This document shows, piece after piece, positions 9,686-21,073 of a DNA stretch of 60,228 bases. The notes under the pieces are model-generated. The model saw only the letters and a list, made by a program, of their open reading frames with translations, made no database searches and was not told where the DNA came from. This DNA is from Diatrype stigma (lineage: Eukaryota; Ascomycota; Sordariomycetes; Xylariales; Diatrypaceae), in assembly GCA_022225965.2 (NCBI GenBank), contig JAKJXP020000169.1, forward strand, positions 1 through 60,228, written 5' to 3'. The position numbers and the translations under genes were made by a program. Every line of letters begins with the position of its first letter. The first letter of the stretch is position 1.

Positions 9686-12073
9686 CCTGTAAAACCTCCT
9701 AAGAATACAGCAGCAGGGGTCTGGCCAATCCCCCACCCCCTACGAATCCCCCGTGCTGCCGGCACCCTATTCGGGTCTAGATGCTACCAGATTGGCGGGC
9801 TCGCTTACCGGCAGCCAATCATCAATTCTCCGACTCGCTTCTTCTTGCAACGATGTACAGGGATGGGGATGTTGGATCTTATCCATCACAACGTCGAAAA
9901 TGCACCCACGTCGAGACGTCAGGACCTCCAAACTCCAGCAGCACTGAGTTTCTGACCGACGCCATGTTCTTTCGGTAACTAGTGGTTAGGTAGCCTGCCT
10001 AGGTATTCTTCAGGAGTTTAGGGCCACGCCTTGACATGAAACTTCTCAGCTGCCCCTCCGAGTAACGCCTCACCTTGGCTCGCCTCGTCCGTCTATACCT
10101 AACCTGACCTACGTACCTACGCAATTGAACCTGCTTTCATGCCTAGGCTCCTACCCAGCAGCTAGCTACCTCCTAAGGATAGCTAACTATGGTACCTAGG
10201 CTGCTAGGTAGGCACTTAGGTATGTGCTGCAGTATGTGCTGCACTGCATGCCTACGACTGACTACCTATTTACCCATCCATGTAAGCAACAGCGCATACC
10301 CACCTGCCAACATGTTCAGTCCCAATCCGTCGCATGCGTTCCGTATCCTCTTTGGCGCATACCTAGGATGAAGAACCTTGGAAGCCCCAGCTCTACTCAT
10401 CATCTGGAATCCGGGCCGACCGCTCGAAATCCGGTTAACTTCACCGCCCCCTGGCCTGGAGGGGGGCTTTGAGATGTACGCAATATAAGACCCCATCATG
10501 CGCATGCGAGTTCGCTTGCTCGCAGCCAATAGAGGCGGCTCTCTGTCCCATCCAGCATTGCCGGTTACGAACGTGGCATCGAACAAGCTTACCTGCTACT
10601 ACCTCTTGCGTATGGCTGCTCTGGCTCTTTGGGTAGGTCGGTAGGTAGTCAGTCTATACCCACACGAGTTCCGGACGGCGCATGATACTCGAAACAGTAG
10701 GTGGAATATAGGAGCTGCAACGAAAGCAGCAGCAATCGCATCAACGAATACATCGGGCCTCATACTAACAGCACGATCCATCCGACCTATCAATACTGTG
10801 TAACCACCTGTCTATAGCATAACCTGAACACAACCTCATAGCCTAACTGCCTTACCTAACTTAGTCCCTACCCGAAGCGGGTGCTGCCGTCGCTCTCTTT
10901 CAGCCTCCTAGTTCAGACCCGGACAGGGTATGAATTCCACGCTGGCACATGGATGTGGCTGTCGTAGCCACTTGAATTGCGTAAGCCAGAAGTCTGTAAT
11001 AAACTACCTAGGGTGCTAGGTACGAAGTATCACTTTAGCGCCCCTCAACTAGGCGAGGGACGCGAATACCACACGAGTAACCTTCTCGAATGCTTCCAGG
11101 TTCCCAGAGGGTCTTGTCTTGGCACTACCTACCGCAGTAGGCGTATTCCGTGTGCAGGTGGAACAAACCCAGCTGCTCGGGGGCACGCTGGGGACGAGCC
11201 TCTTTAACTTCTCTCGGTCTCGCTATCTCGCTTTCTCTCGTCAACACGCCCCCAAAACGCGATGGCTTCTTCCATGGTGCGCATTCCTCGTCAGCGCCTG
11301 CTTTCCCATCCACGTTCGGGCCCCATATGGTTCTGTCCACGGTGACCTAACTACGCCCCTAATAAGCGAGTATGGATCGTCATCCTTTGCTGCTTGCCTC
11401 TTGCTCTGGAGCCAGCTGGCTGGCGGGCACCAACTTGTGTCTCTCCTCGTCAGGCGAGGACGTCCATTCGCCGACCACTCGCTCGCTGTGACCGACTCTA
11501 TTCTTGACAAGGCCCTCTGTCATCTTTCTAGACATGTTGTATTGTGTAATCCTCGCGAGCTCTATCTCTTTCCCTCTTTTTCCCTGCTCCTCTTCTTACA
11601 GATACTCGAAACGACCCTGCGTCTCGTTTCTTCTGGTCGCCTCGTCGGTCTAGCTGGCTGTTGTTTGCATCGGATTAACAACATAAAAACTTCCATCCCA
11701 TCTTCTGTCATGTCCTAGATAGTTGCCGTAATTTCTCATGTTCTCTTCTGGAGGATGCCCCTGGATTTATAATCACCTCCCATATCCCCTCTTGCCTCTA
11801 TAAGAGGTTCTATTCGGACCTATTCGACCAACAAGCTGTCACTCTGCAACTGCCACCCCCCAGCGTAGCAAGCGAAGACCATTCGTCCCCCGTCTGCAGC
11901 CTGGCCACAACCGTTGAGCAGGGCTTTGTCTCGGCCTGTCGTCTGAGCGGGAGGGTTCTGGGAGGTCCAGGGTTGCTCAACGGCAAGTACCCGCACCCGC
12001 ACTGGCTACCCAAATCCAGAAGTAGCCCACCCCGTTACCGTCTCTTTCCCCTTTAGGAAGGGAGAGTGGCTAG

Positions 12074-14029
12074 ATGTCAGGAGCCAAGGTCTGGAGTCAA
12101 AGCCGGACAACAGAGCTGGCGGCTCCTTTTGACTCTGCCGTCCTGTCGCCGTCAACACGTTGCCCTGTCCTGACTATACGTACCTCCGCCGCCGAGGCAG
12201 TCGACTCCAGCAGTCGCCTGTCAAAAGGCCGCTCTGTCCTGCAACGTCCCACAAGACATCCGATTTCACGTCACCAAACAGCACTCGTTGCACGGATCGA
12301 GCAATCAGTACCCGTTACTCCCATGAGTCAACCACCAGGGACGGAACTCATCAAAACGGTCTTAAGACAGGCCCTTCCCAATGTGAACATCGAGGCGATC
12401 CGGCCCCTCCCATGCAGCCGTTTGCAGAGGGCCTACCGCGTAGAGGTCTCCGATGGCAGAACACTTATGTTGACCCACTCACCACCACCGACGCTGAGGC
12501 TGCTCAGGTCCGAGCAGTGGCCCGTAGTGTCCAATTTCCTCGTAGTCAAATGGCTTCTGACAACAGTATTCGAAAGTCCCGCCGCCGACGAAGGGGCATC
12601 ACTCGACGAGGCAGCGGCTGCTAATCGATTTGGAGGTCGGTCAGGAGAGGGCAAACAGCATGCAAGGATCAAGCCGGCTGATTCGCTTAGGGAGATTGTG
12701 CTACCGTATATCCCCAGCCACATAGCGAGTTCGGCCTCGACCACCGACTCGGGTTCCGCATTCCACTTATTCGAGCCAGCGAAAGGGGTGCCTATTGCTA
12801 GCCTACCAAGACACTTAACCGTGCCGGAGCGGAAGATCGTAGACTATCAGGTTGGACGTCTACTCCGACGGCTCTCGGAACTCAAGTCTCCAAATGGGAC
12901 GTTCGGGCCAGCCGTGGCGGTGATCGGGTCACGGCAACAAAAACCGTCCCAGCACTACGACACGCCACCCCAGGCCTCGGCCGTCGGGGCTGGCGGCACG
13001 GGGAGCTGGACCAACGCGTTTCATTCGTTGCTAGAGAGCATACTCCGGGATGGAGAAGACATGGCCGTGACCATCAGCTACGCGGCAATCCGAAGCCATT
13101 TCCGCAGGCTGTCCCACCTGCTGGACGCGGTCACCATCTCTCGTCTCGTCGTGCTCGACGCGGGCGAAGACGAGAACGTTTTGGTAACTGGTGCTGTAAC
13201 GGAGGAGGATACTGAACAGCAAAAGAGGCAGGGGAGAAGGCACATATCATCATCTCCAATAGGGCCGAGCGCTGCGTCCGGAAACGCCGGTTTTCGAAGC
13301 CCACAGACAGAAACAGTAACAGAGTTCACACCTACACTACAGGGGCCTTCGGGTGTGACAGTCACGGGCCTCTGGGACTGGAGCAACACGGTCTTCGGCG
13401 ACCCCCTTTTCGCGACCGTCTTCAGCCGCGAGACATCAGCCGAGTTCCTGCGCGGTTTCCGCCAAGCACCTCATCATCGCCGTCACCATCATCAACAGCC
13501 GCATCAGCAGCAGCAGCGTACTAATAAAGAAAAAGATTACACCCGTAGCGGTGGGAAGAAAAGCCTACGAAAAGACACGGAGACAGACCAGGCGGAGGAC
13601 GAAGAAGACGCGGAAATACAAAGTGAAGGTGAAGAAGAGGAATGGGAAGAGGGAGAGGAGGAGGAAGAAAGAGACCGGTACAACGACGACGCCATCATCG
13701 AGGACCGCGCCAACGCGCCGATCCGCCTGCTGCTGTACGAGTGCTACCACGCGACCGTCTGCGTGGTGCGGCAGTTCTACCGCCCCGACGGCGCCGGCAG
13801 CAGCGCGCGCGAGCTGGCCGCCCGCCGCCGCCTCGCCGCCGTCCTGGCCCGCCTCCGCGACGTCGAGGACGCCGCTACCGCTGCTGCTGAAGGAAAGCGG
13901 CCCCGTCGCGCCAGCGCCAGCGCCGGCAGCGGCAGCGGCAGCGGCGATGCCTGTGCCTGGCCTGATGGCTGGCCGCCGGGGAAGAAGGCTAAGGTCTCTT
14001 CCGCGGCTTCTGCCAAGCAGCAGAGATAG
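12074..14029 (+). CDS. APH-fold kinase-like protein, probably catalytically degenerate
   Basis: Single-exon frame of 651 residues; the conserved part starts near residue 84 (MSQPPGTELI, ATG at 12323), which may be the true start because the preceding ~83 residues are Ser/Thr-rich and look like leader. It resembles the fungal aminoglycoside-phosphotransferase/choline-kinase-like family. The N-lobe strand reads LMLTHSPPPTLRLLRSEQ, where these proteins usually have a Lys (LxLKxSPP). The catalytic loop reads VVLDAGEDENVLV, aligned with the usual LVHxDxxxxNxxV: the His and catalytic Asp appear replaced by Leu and Ala while Asn is kept. The metal-binding motif survives as GLWDWSNTVFGDPLF. A His/Gln-rich and a strongly acidic linker (about residues 475-540) precede a C-terminal helix block (LLLYECYHATVCVVRQFYRP) and a Ser/Gly/Lys-rich tail. 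No substrate can be inferred. Confidence 0.75.
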   Translation: MSGAKVWSQSRTTELAAPFDSAVLSPSTRCPVLTIRTSAAEAVDSSSRLSKGRSVLQRPTRHPISRHQTALVARIEQSVPVTPMSQPPGTELIKTVLRQALPNVNIEAIRPLPCSRLQRAYRVEVSDGRTLMLTHSPPPTLRLLRSEQWPVVSNFLVVKWLLTTVFESPAADEGASLDEAAAANRFGGRSGEGKQHARIKPADSLREIVLPYIPSHIASSASTTDSGSAFHLFEPAKGVPIASLPRHLTVPERKIVDYQVGRLLRRLSELKSPNGTFGPAVAVIGSRQQKPSQHYDTPPQASAVGAGGTGSWTNAFHSLLESILRDGEDMAVTISYAAIRSHFRRLSHLLDAVTISRLVVLDAGEDENVLVTGAVTEEDTEQQKRQGRRHISSSPIGPSAASGNAGFRSPQTETVTEFTPTLQGPSGVTVTGLWDWSNTVFGDPLFATVFSRETSAEFLRGFRQAPHHRRHHHQQPHQQQQRTNKEKDYTRSGGKKSLRKDTETDQAEDEEDAEIQSEGEEEEWEEGEEEEERDRYNDDAIIEDRANAPIRLLLYECYHATVCVVRQFYRPDGAGSSARELAARRRLAAVLARLRDVEDAATAAAEGKRPRRASASAGSGSGSGDACAWPDGWPPGKKAKVSSAASAKQQR

Positions 14030-14866
14030 ATAGGGGGTCGGGGTCGGAGTCGGGGAACATGGAATGCTGGAGTGGACAGATACTCTATTTTTGAATAGCT
14101 ACTTAGGCGGGTCGTTGTCTGGGAGGCCAGCGCAGCGCAGCTGCAGAATTGATTTGGAGCTGGACCTGGACCTGGACTGGACTGAATGTCTCACTGTTAG
14201 TCAGTCAGTTAGCTGATTGCATATCTTACGCATAATATGACATACCATATCATAGGACGTCATGTCATAAGTACCGTGGCCGTTCGGCAATTTGAAGCGC
14301 TGCCATGCCATGCCATTACTATGGGTATTAGGTTTATTAAGAACTAATAAGTGGTGGAATGGAAGAATGGAGTTAGTCAGTTAGTTAGACAGGTGCTCGG
14401 GCGGCAGGTCTAGATCATGATATGACGTTGATGACAGCGCCTCTTCTCTTGCCCTCTTAAGTCAGGGCTGAAGCAGATAGGGATGGGTGCTCATAATCGT
14501 CGCTCAAGCCTAAGGGCAAAGCGGGAAAGAAAAAAAGTAAACGATGTTGTGCAGCAACGCAATATGTTACTACTTCACTATCAATGTCACATTCTCAGCA
14601 ATGCAGCCGGTATCAGAAACGTCAGTGTTGCTCTGGTAGTCAGGAGCATATCAGTTCTATGGCGAGGAAATGAAATCGCTGATGTGTTTGGGCAGATTCC
14701 TTTTTCCTTAACTATATATTGGACTAGCGATCCTTGTAGAATATGGAGAAGGGGAAGCGTACTCCTTGCTCGTTAATCTACAGGTCTCCGAGGAAAGCAA
14801 CATGACATTGTGTTCGTAGCTAGTCTACTAAGAATAAGGTCACAAGCATCCGTTTGTCTCATTGTC
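14030..14866. other. Convergent 3' spacer
   Basis: Lies between the plus-strand APH-like gene and the minus-strand rhodopsin-like gene, so it holds both 3' UTRs. Short repeats of TGGACCTGGACC (about 14161-14172) and GTTAGTCAGTTAG type occur, but no gene is seen. Confidence 0.5.
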
Positions 14867-16446
14867 TCATGGAGCAGCTGCCGATATCTTGTTCCTAGTA
14901 CGCCCATGCGTCGTCAACTGCGCCGGCGGCCACAGCCTGGCCTCTTCATCGGCATCGTGGTAGCTGGACTGGGACCTGCTCTGATCCAGCGTCGACAGAT
15001 CGTACGAGTCGATATCTTCACCTTGTCGCGGCGCGTTGTGGTGGTTCCGGCGCTTGACGTTCTTCCTCTCCATGTTCCTCTGCTCGACGGTGTGGATGAC
15101 CCGGATGCCGTTGGGGGCCGACGAACCCACGTCACCGCTGCTGCTCTTGTGGGAGGATAGCAGGATGGGGAGGAAGCGGGTGAAGAACGGGCGCAGCACC
15201 GGCACCGACGCGCACACGATGCCGGCGTTGACCTCGATAAAGCAGAGGATCATGTCGGGCACCGCATCCCAGTCGTAATCCTCGCTGGCCTCTAGTACCG
15301 GTATGTAGGTGACCCTCTTTATAGCAACGCTGCATACACTGCAGAATGACCAATCAGCGTTCTGAAAACGCCACCTTGAACCCTCCCCCCTCAAACGATG
15401 TTAGGATGGCTGGCTTACAGAATGCCCGTGGCGAACAGGAGAATCAGCGATATCTTCTGCCTCGTGGGGAGCTGCATCTGGGCGACCAGCGGCACCGGCA
15501 GGAGCAAGATGACGACATCCATGACGATGTTCAGGCAGCTGAGAGCGATGTAGGCGGGATACGAGTCGTAGCAGACGGCGTCCATGCTCTCGTCGATGAT
15601 GCCCTGCAGCGGCCGGCACGCCAGCGACTCGACCAGGGCGGCCGTCACCGAGTAGCACGCCACGATGCCGATGCAGAGGAAGCAGGTCCAGCGGAGCCAC
15701 TCGTGCGGCGAGAGCCGCAGGTACAGCACGAGCATGGACACCTTCGCGAGGCTCACGCTGAGGATGAAGGTGAGGTATGCTAGTAGACCGTACTGGGTTT
15801 CATTCTTTGAGCCACGGAGTCACCGAAAGGGGGGGTGTTTGAAAAGGGGGGGGGAGAGAAGAGATGGTCTTACTAGTCGCTCCCCGATATGGTAGTCACT
15901 TTGCAGGATATCCCACACATGATACGTAAGGCCGTGATCGATATCTACAGACATGCGAGTAAGTGGTCAGAAGCAAGAGCAAGCAGACGGAGACGGCTTT
16001 TCAAACCAATGCGATATCGGCTAAGGGCCAAGCCAATTAGGACAAGCAATGGCATAAATAGAGAAGAAATATGACAGGACTTTGACTTATAGTTACCATA
16101 CCTTTCTTTACGAAAGCCAGCATCGCGAGCGACATGACGAACGCCGCCGAAACAAGCCCTTTTGCGAGTTAATACCATGTCCGTTAGCGAAACCCCCCTT
16201 TCGGTTCTCCGTTTTGTTTCTCTCACAATCGTCGGCGTTCAGACCCTTCTCCACCACGCGAAGCCTCGTGTAGAGACGGAGGGCGAGGGCGAGGGCGGCG
16301 ATGGCCGTCGTGGCGATGCCGGCGGCCATCAGATCGTGCCGGCGGGTCGGAGGGTGGACGGGGACGCGCACCTGCCCCGGGGGCGGCTCGGCGTAGTAGA
16401 TCGGCTCTTCTGCACTCATGATGGCGAGCGGGCCACCAAGCTTCAT
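14867..16446 (-). CDS. Fungal rhodopsin-like seven-helix integral membrane protein
   Basis: Member of the fungal rhodopsin-like/Pth11-related membrane protein family, plasma-membrane proteins of mostly unknown ligand. Five exons on the minus strand: 16446-16227, 16158-16102, 15944-15874, 15792-15419 and 15338-14867. They join in frame to 397 residues (388 if the Met at 16419 is used). The order of conserved pieces is right: helix 1 (MAAGIATTAIAALALALRLY), then RLRVVEKGLNADDW, LVSAAFVMSLAMLAFV, the loop DIDHGLTYHVWDI, LAYLTFILSVSLAKVSMLVL with YLRLSP, CRPLQG with its Cys, and VMDVVILLLPVPLV. The last exon gives YDWDAVPDMILCFIEVNAGI and a cytosolic Ser/Arg/His-rich tail of about 90 residues. 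No CFEM domain precedes it. Exons 2 and 3 are only 57 and 71 bp, so the gene is easily missed by ORF scanning. Confidence 0.88.
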
Positions 16447-18263
16447 AGGTGTCGATCTGGTCTAGAACCTTCAGAGTGTAATTAAAAATGGACAAGGGAT
16501 TGGGGACGAGGGATGACGAATGGTTAAATACGAAAAGTGTGTGAGTGAGAGGCATATGCAAGCGGAGTCTGTCTGTCATTCTCTGTTGCTGTTGTTGTTC
16601 ACATGGCGGAGATCTAGATTTCACCAGTGCAGGCAATTATCTAGGGCACCTGCATCTAGGTAAGTACAGAGGTAGGTACCTATGTATATCATATGCAGGC
16701 AGGTCGCGCCTGTCCGGGCGAGTTACAGTATTGAAGAGATACCGACATAGAAATACTTAAAAGGTAGTATATAACCTCAATGCGAAGACCGGACCATCTA
16801 CTGGCTGGCTGGCCTTACTGCCCTGACCGCCCTTACTCAACACAGTTACCGAACCCAGAGATGGTAGATCTGGGATATTGGGCTTGGGCTTGGGTTTGGG
16901 TTTGGGTTTAGGTTTAAAGTTGTAAGATCATCAGTCGCACTACATACGAGGTGACTGACGAAATAGCGTAGCTGTTGAGTAACCAACCCGACGTTGAATC
17001 GGGCGAGACACACAGCGAAGCGACGCAAGGGGGGCGGCAGGGGTGGCGGCAGGCTGGCAGGCGGGCAGGGGAAAAGACGGGATGGATGGATGGTGTCAGC
17101 CACAAGCAGTCTCACCCCGTTTTGAGACGTGCGTTTTCGTGAACGCAAGAGCACCGCCTACGAAATGTTGTGCTGTGCTGAGCTCGCGAAGAAAAAGAAA
17201 GGAAGAAGGAAGAAGAAAGAAAAAAGACAGACCCGGCTGCAGTGCAGGAGATCGAGATCATTGGCTTGCAGTTCCCACCTGCGCACTCGGCAATGACAAT
17301 GGCCCTGGACCTCCGCGTCATTGGCCAATGGTGGGTGGCTGCGAGCTTTGCCGTTGTGAATGTTGCATGCGCTGATGCGAAAGCTGACCATCCAGCTGGT
17401 AACATGTCAACGGGGGCTTGCTTGACTTGACGAGAATGAGCACCATTTGCGCGTGGTGTAAAGGAGCTGAACCCAAGCCAATAATCGTACGGGGAACTAA
17501 CGGATCGGCAAGTCATCTCTGCCCACTCACACTTATCACACTTCGGAGCCTGGCCTGTCAGCATGGCTTAGGTACCTGCCGAGGAGGTAGAGAGAATGCG
17601 ACTCTGACAGCTAATTAGCTATTACCCCTCATCTTTAACGAAGCGAGAGCCTCCTGAGCCGTAATAGATGCTATTCGGGCGAAGTCAACAGTGATCTTTG
17701 GATCGCTTCGGGAAATAAACGACAATGGCCTTCGATTGGATACCTATCCGTAGTGGCTATTCATGCAGGCGTGTGTACCCGAGGTAGATAATCTTGAAAT
17801 CACTGTTCCGCATGGGAAGGCTGAAGAGAGGTCGTACAGTCTTCAGTTGACCTCGCACTGGACCTCCTAAGAAGGATGACAACTGCTGGCATTGGTTTGA
17901 GGATACTCTGCTGGGAGATGTGCTTACTGGAAGGACAACTAGTTAATAGGTTAAGTAGCCACACAGCTAGTTCTTCTTTTACTTAACGTTAGCACATATC
18001 TCCTCATGACATGCCGGTAAGGAAATGGACAAAACAGTCGATTATTCCTATTGCCCTTCATATATGATTGGTCCTCGTGGCCACCATAATAGAGCAAGGC
18101 CTTCTAGTAATCCAATCAACTTGGTGCGCCGACCCTTTTATATCAGCCCCTATCCATTTTAAAGGCCAATGCGCCTCAAAGATCTGCCCATATTTTGTTG
18201 AAAAAATCGCTGTCCTCCCATGTGCGGTGCTAAGGATAACCAATATCGCCTGGCAACTTCGTG
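16447..18263. other. Spacer upstream of the rhodopsin-like gene and downstream of the permease gene
   Basis: Promoter side of the rhodopsin-like gene plus the 3' side of the permease gene. It contains a telomere-like hexamer run at 16878-16913 and purine-rich stretches near 17185-17230. Open frames between 17040 and 17620 overlap on both strands and show no domain. Confidence 0.5.
16878..16913 (+). repeat. Interstitial telomere-like hexamer repeat
   Basis: Six consecutive hexamers: TTGGGC twice, TTGGGT three times and TTAGGT once. The register and strand composition resemble a degenerate TTAGGG telomere array. Confidence 0.75.
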
Positions 18264-19856
18264 CTATCGACCGGTATACTTCTTCTCCAGCGATCGCAGG
18301 GGGAGATAAAGAAGCCCCGTCACGACGAAGGCCATCTCGAAGCCGATATCCCCCGTCGTCATCGCAATGGGCCCGACATACCACGTCTGCGCCATGCAGG
18401 GGATCACCAGGGCGAAGCTGAGCGCCCCCGACGCGAGCGCCGCGATGCCCAGCGGGAGCCGGGACGCGCAGTTCCAGGCGTCGTGGTCGTACGTCTCGTA
18501 CCTGCCCTTGCGGAAGACGAGGTGCTCGGTGACGAGCACGGCCACCATCGCGGCAGACCAGTACGATATCACCGCGATGAAGTTCTCCAAGCTGGCGAAG
18601 AAGTCGGCCGCTGCTCGGATGCTAACCGGGATCACGCTGGTCATAAACAGAGCCAGGTCAGCACGAGGCGTTGTGAATTATGCAGTGGCGACATAGGCTT
18701 GGGAGATAAGAGATGCATTAAGAATGAACCGCCAGTTACACTGCAGAGAGAGAGTGGGAGGAGGGAGAGAGTGAACCACACGTACATAGCGGTGATGACG
18801 ATGGAGAAGACATAGCGCGGCACGACGATCAGCTGCGGGAGCAGGATCTGGAAGTTGAGGGTGGTCGAGTACATGGTGGCCGCGATGTTGCCGAGCAAGG
18901 TCAGGGAGAGCACGACGAGCACGAACTTGCCGAACCCCCCGGACGGCGCCAGCATGGCGCCCAAGACCCCGCCTACGGCATGGGCGTCGTACCCGGCCTC
19001 CCACTCCGGCACGCTGGAGACGGCGCCGCCGATGGCCGCGCCCAGCGTCAGGAGGAGCACGGGCGGGATCACCAGCCCCGCGTAGCCGTACAGGAACAAG
19101 CGCCAACTATTTACACAAACAGACGGGGACGACAGACGTTTGATTAGCCTGGCTGGCGCGACGAGAAAAGCGGTATGCAGGTAGGCAATAGCTAGTTTAG
19201 ATGGATGGATGGATTGGATGGCCTTTTCGACTTACGATGGAAACTTGGGGTTGAGATAGGTGGTGAAGTCGGAAGCGAGCCCCGCGTACGGGATCATGTA
19301 GGACGCGATGATCATGCCGAAGGACAGCACGGCGCTCGCGGTGGCGGGCTCCGCGGGCGCCTGCTGGTCACGGAGCCGGGCGCCCCCGCAGCCGGTCACG
19401 ACGACGAAGCTGGCCAGGGCGGGGACCCAGGCGAAGCGCTCGTAGCGGTGCAGGGTGTCGTAGCCGCAGAAGGAGATGCACAGCGACAGGAGGCCGATGA
19501 TGACGATGCCGACGGCCTCGGACAGGCCGCCTCCCCGCTCCGCGGCCACGGCGGCGAGGCACTGCCCGCCGACCACGCAGATGACGACGCAGAACCCCGT
19601 CAGGGTCGCGAGGTTCAGCGCCACGGGCACCGAGACCAGGTACCGCCCGAAGCTGTACCGCGCCTGGATCATCTGCCGCAGCCCCGTCTGCGGGCCCAGC
19701 GTGCCGAGGTACACGGGCAGCGCCGCCGTCAGCAGGCTGAAGAACACGATGACGAGGGCGCAGTCCCGCAGGCCTAGCCCGTATTGCGGGCCGAGCATCC
19801 CGAACGTGATGCTAAAGAAGTCCCGGGTTAGTTTTAGTGTCGCAACTGATGGTAAG

Positions 19857-19887
<31 letters not shown>

Positions 19888-20214
19888 CGGAACATACGGC
19901 AACAGGTTGATGTTCATGCAAGCCCATATGGAGAAGTAGCTGGAGTACTGCGTCGAGGTGCGCTCTTCCAGCGGCACCGGGAGGACGCCCCGGATCTCGA
20001 CCGGGCTGGCCGAGAGAGCCCGGGAGAATGCGTGTCTCAGGGTGTTCGCGATCCTCGACTTCGGTTTCGAGACTTGTTCCTTGTGCCCGGCGGCCTTCTC
20101 TGGGTCGTCGTTGTTGTTGTTCAGGCTCATTTGGTTGGCCCTGCCACCGAAGATACTGGTGGTGGTTTCGCCATAACCAACACCACCACCATGGACGGAG
20201 GTCGTTGCGGCCAT
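18264..20214 (-). CDS. Purine-cytosine permease (NCS1/FCY2 family)
   Basis: Plasma-membrane proton symporter for cytosine and purines, of the nucleobase-cation-symport-1 family. Four exons on the minus strand: 20214-19898, 19811-19236, 19106-18786 and 18636-18264, giving 528 residues, a typical family length with about 12 helices. The cytosolic N terminus ends in the family's VEIRGVLPVPLEERTSTQYS block. Exon 2 starts inside LPITFGMLGPQYGLGL and carries RDCALVIVFFSLL, TGLRQMIQARYSFGRY and the LSFGMIIASYMIPYAGLASD region. Exon 3 opens with SWRLFLYGYAGLVIP. The last junction (AT|GTACGT to GACCAG|C) restores TAIVIPVSIRAAADFFASLENF. An upstream in-frame Met at 20250 is possible. Intron 1 contains a GA microsatellite and intron 3 a CT-rich tract. 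Exact substrate cannot be read from sequence. Confidence 0.92.
19857..19884 (+). repeat. GA dinucleotide microsatellite in permease intron 1
   Basis: Fourteen uninterrupted GA units just inside the first intron of the permease gene, close to its donor site. Confidence 0.9.
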
Positions 20215-20250
20215 CGCCACTTTAGGTATGTAGTAATCAGTAATAAGCAA

Positions 20251-20705
20251 AGTGGCTCTTCAATACCGTATACTATGTAATTTAACCTTAAAAGTAAGTA
20301 TAAAGCCGAACTGGAATCCCGGACGGAAACGGGAGGTCACTGTCCAGGTTGGGTTCTTAGCGGTGCGGTGCGGTGCGGTGCGGTGCTGCCGCTCGGAACC
20401 TTCAACTGGCTGTGACTGGTTCTTGGCGGTCCGAGGTCGTATTAGTAGCACTTGAGAAAAACCCCGGGGCTCCGAGTCTTTCACACTCACTCAAGTCAAA
20501 GTGACTATAGCGTGTCATCAAACCGACGGACAATGGTCTTCTAGTGAGGGTGAGTTAATTGCCTGGCCATGACTAGTTGATCATCAAGGCTATCTAACAG
20601 ACTAACAGACTTGACTTAACGTGCTTATCTACTAACATGCAACTCTGTCTGACACTATCAAAGGACCCTAGACCCTAGCTACATAAAACGACGTACATAG
20701 CAATA
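20251..20705. other. Upstream region of the permease gene
   Basis: Probable promoter of the permease gene, with a GGTGC pentamer array at 20360-20386. No gene is seen. Confidence 0.5.
20360..20386 (+). repeat. CGGTG pentanucleotide repeat
   Basis: Five perfect tandem CGGTG units about 150 bp upstream of the permease start. Confidence 0.9.
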
Positions 20706-21073
20706 CAATAAAACCTGGCTATAACGAATAGGTCGGTTCCCTAATTCCGATTCGTTATAGCGAGGTTTCGTTATGTAAAGGGGGGCATATTTTGGTATAT
20801 ATACATATACTGTACGTATCCAGTAATTTCTAGGGGGTAAATGTACCGAATATGGTCCGTATTATTTCAAAATGCCCTAGCTAAAGCCTAATATATGCAT
20901 TATTTTATTACTTCATATAACGAATTATATGGATTACTAAGCAAAATGCAATTCGTTATTCGTAATACGGAAAAAATTCGTTAATTGTATGGAAAAAACA
21001 ATATGTTTCCGGTTTGAATTCGCTATAAAGAGAATTCATTATAAAACGTATTCGTTATAGCCAGGTTTTACTG
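20706..21073. mobile_element. pogo/Fot-type MITE (Tc1-mariner superfamily)
   Basis: A 368-bp element with inverted ends. The right end read inward is CAGTAAAACCTGGCTATAAC and the left end is CAATAAAACCTGGCTATAAC; 22 bp match exactly (20709-20730 against 21049-21070). TA dinucleotides flank both ends (20704-20705, 21074-21075), the target duplication of Tc1/mariner elements. CAGT...ATAACGA ends are typical of fungal pogo/Fot relatives. The interior repeats TTCGTTAT/ATAACGAA motifs several times and is AT-rich with no transposase. The left-end G to A change is what RIP would give. Confidence 0.8.

Larger units (their letters stand above)
7599..12073. other. 4.5-kb stretch without recognisable genes
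   Basis: Contains simple repeats (CGCAG-type at about 7798-7822, GTT/GCT at 8446-8475), an isolated tRNA-type B box at 8763-8773 and inverted TAGGTACCT motifs around 9651-9685. From about 11200 to 11680 it is pyrimidine-rich, which fits a long promoter or 5' UTR of the gene starting at 12074. An open frame at 11119-11718 (199 codons) resembles translated CT-rich leader and has no domain. I found no splice-consistent protein here on either strand. Confidence 0.5.

Noticed and set aside
11119..11718. 199-codon plus-strand frame upstream of the APH-like gene
   Set aside because: CT-rich leader-like sequence, Leu/Ser-biased, no domain and no splice link to the downstream gene.
17043..17618. Overlapping open frames on both strands
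   Set aside because: Mutually antisense, none with a domain, all in the spacer next to the rhodopsin-like promoter.
18678..19106. 142-codon alternative minus frame inside the permease gene
   Set aside because: It is a +1 shadow of permease exon 3; the permease frame carries the transmembrane pattern.
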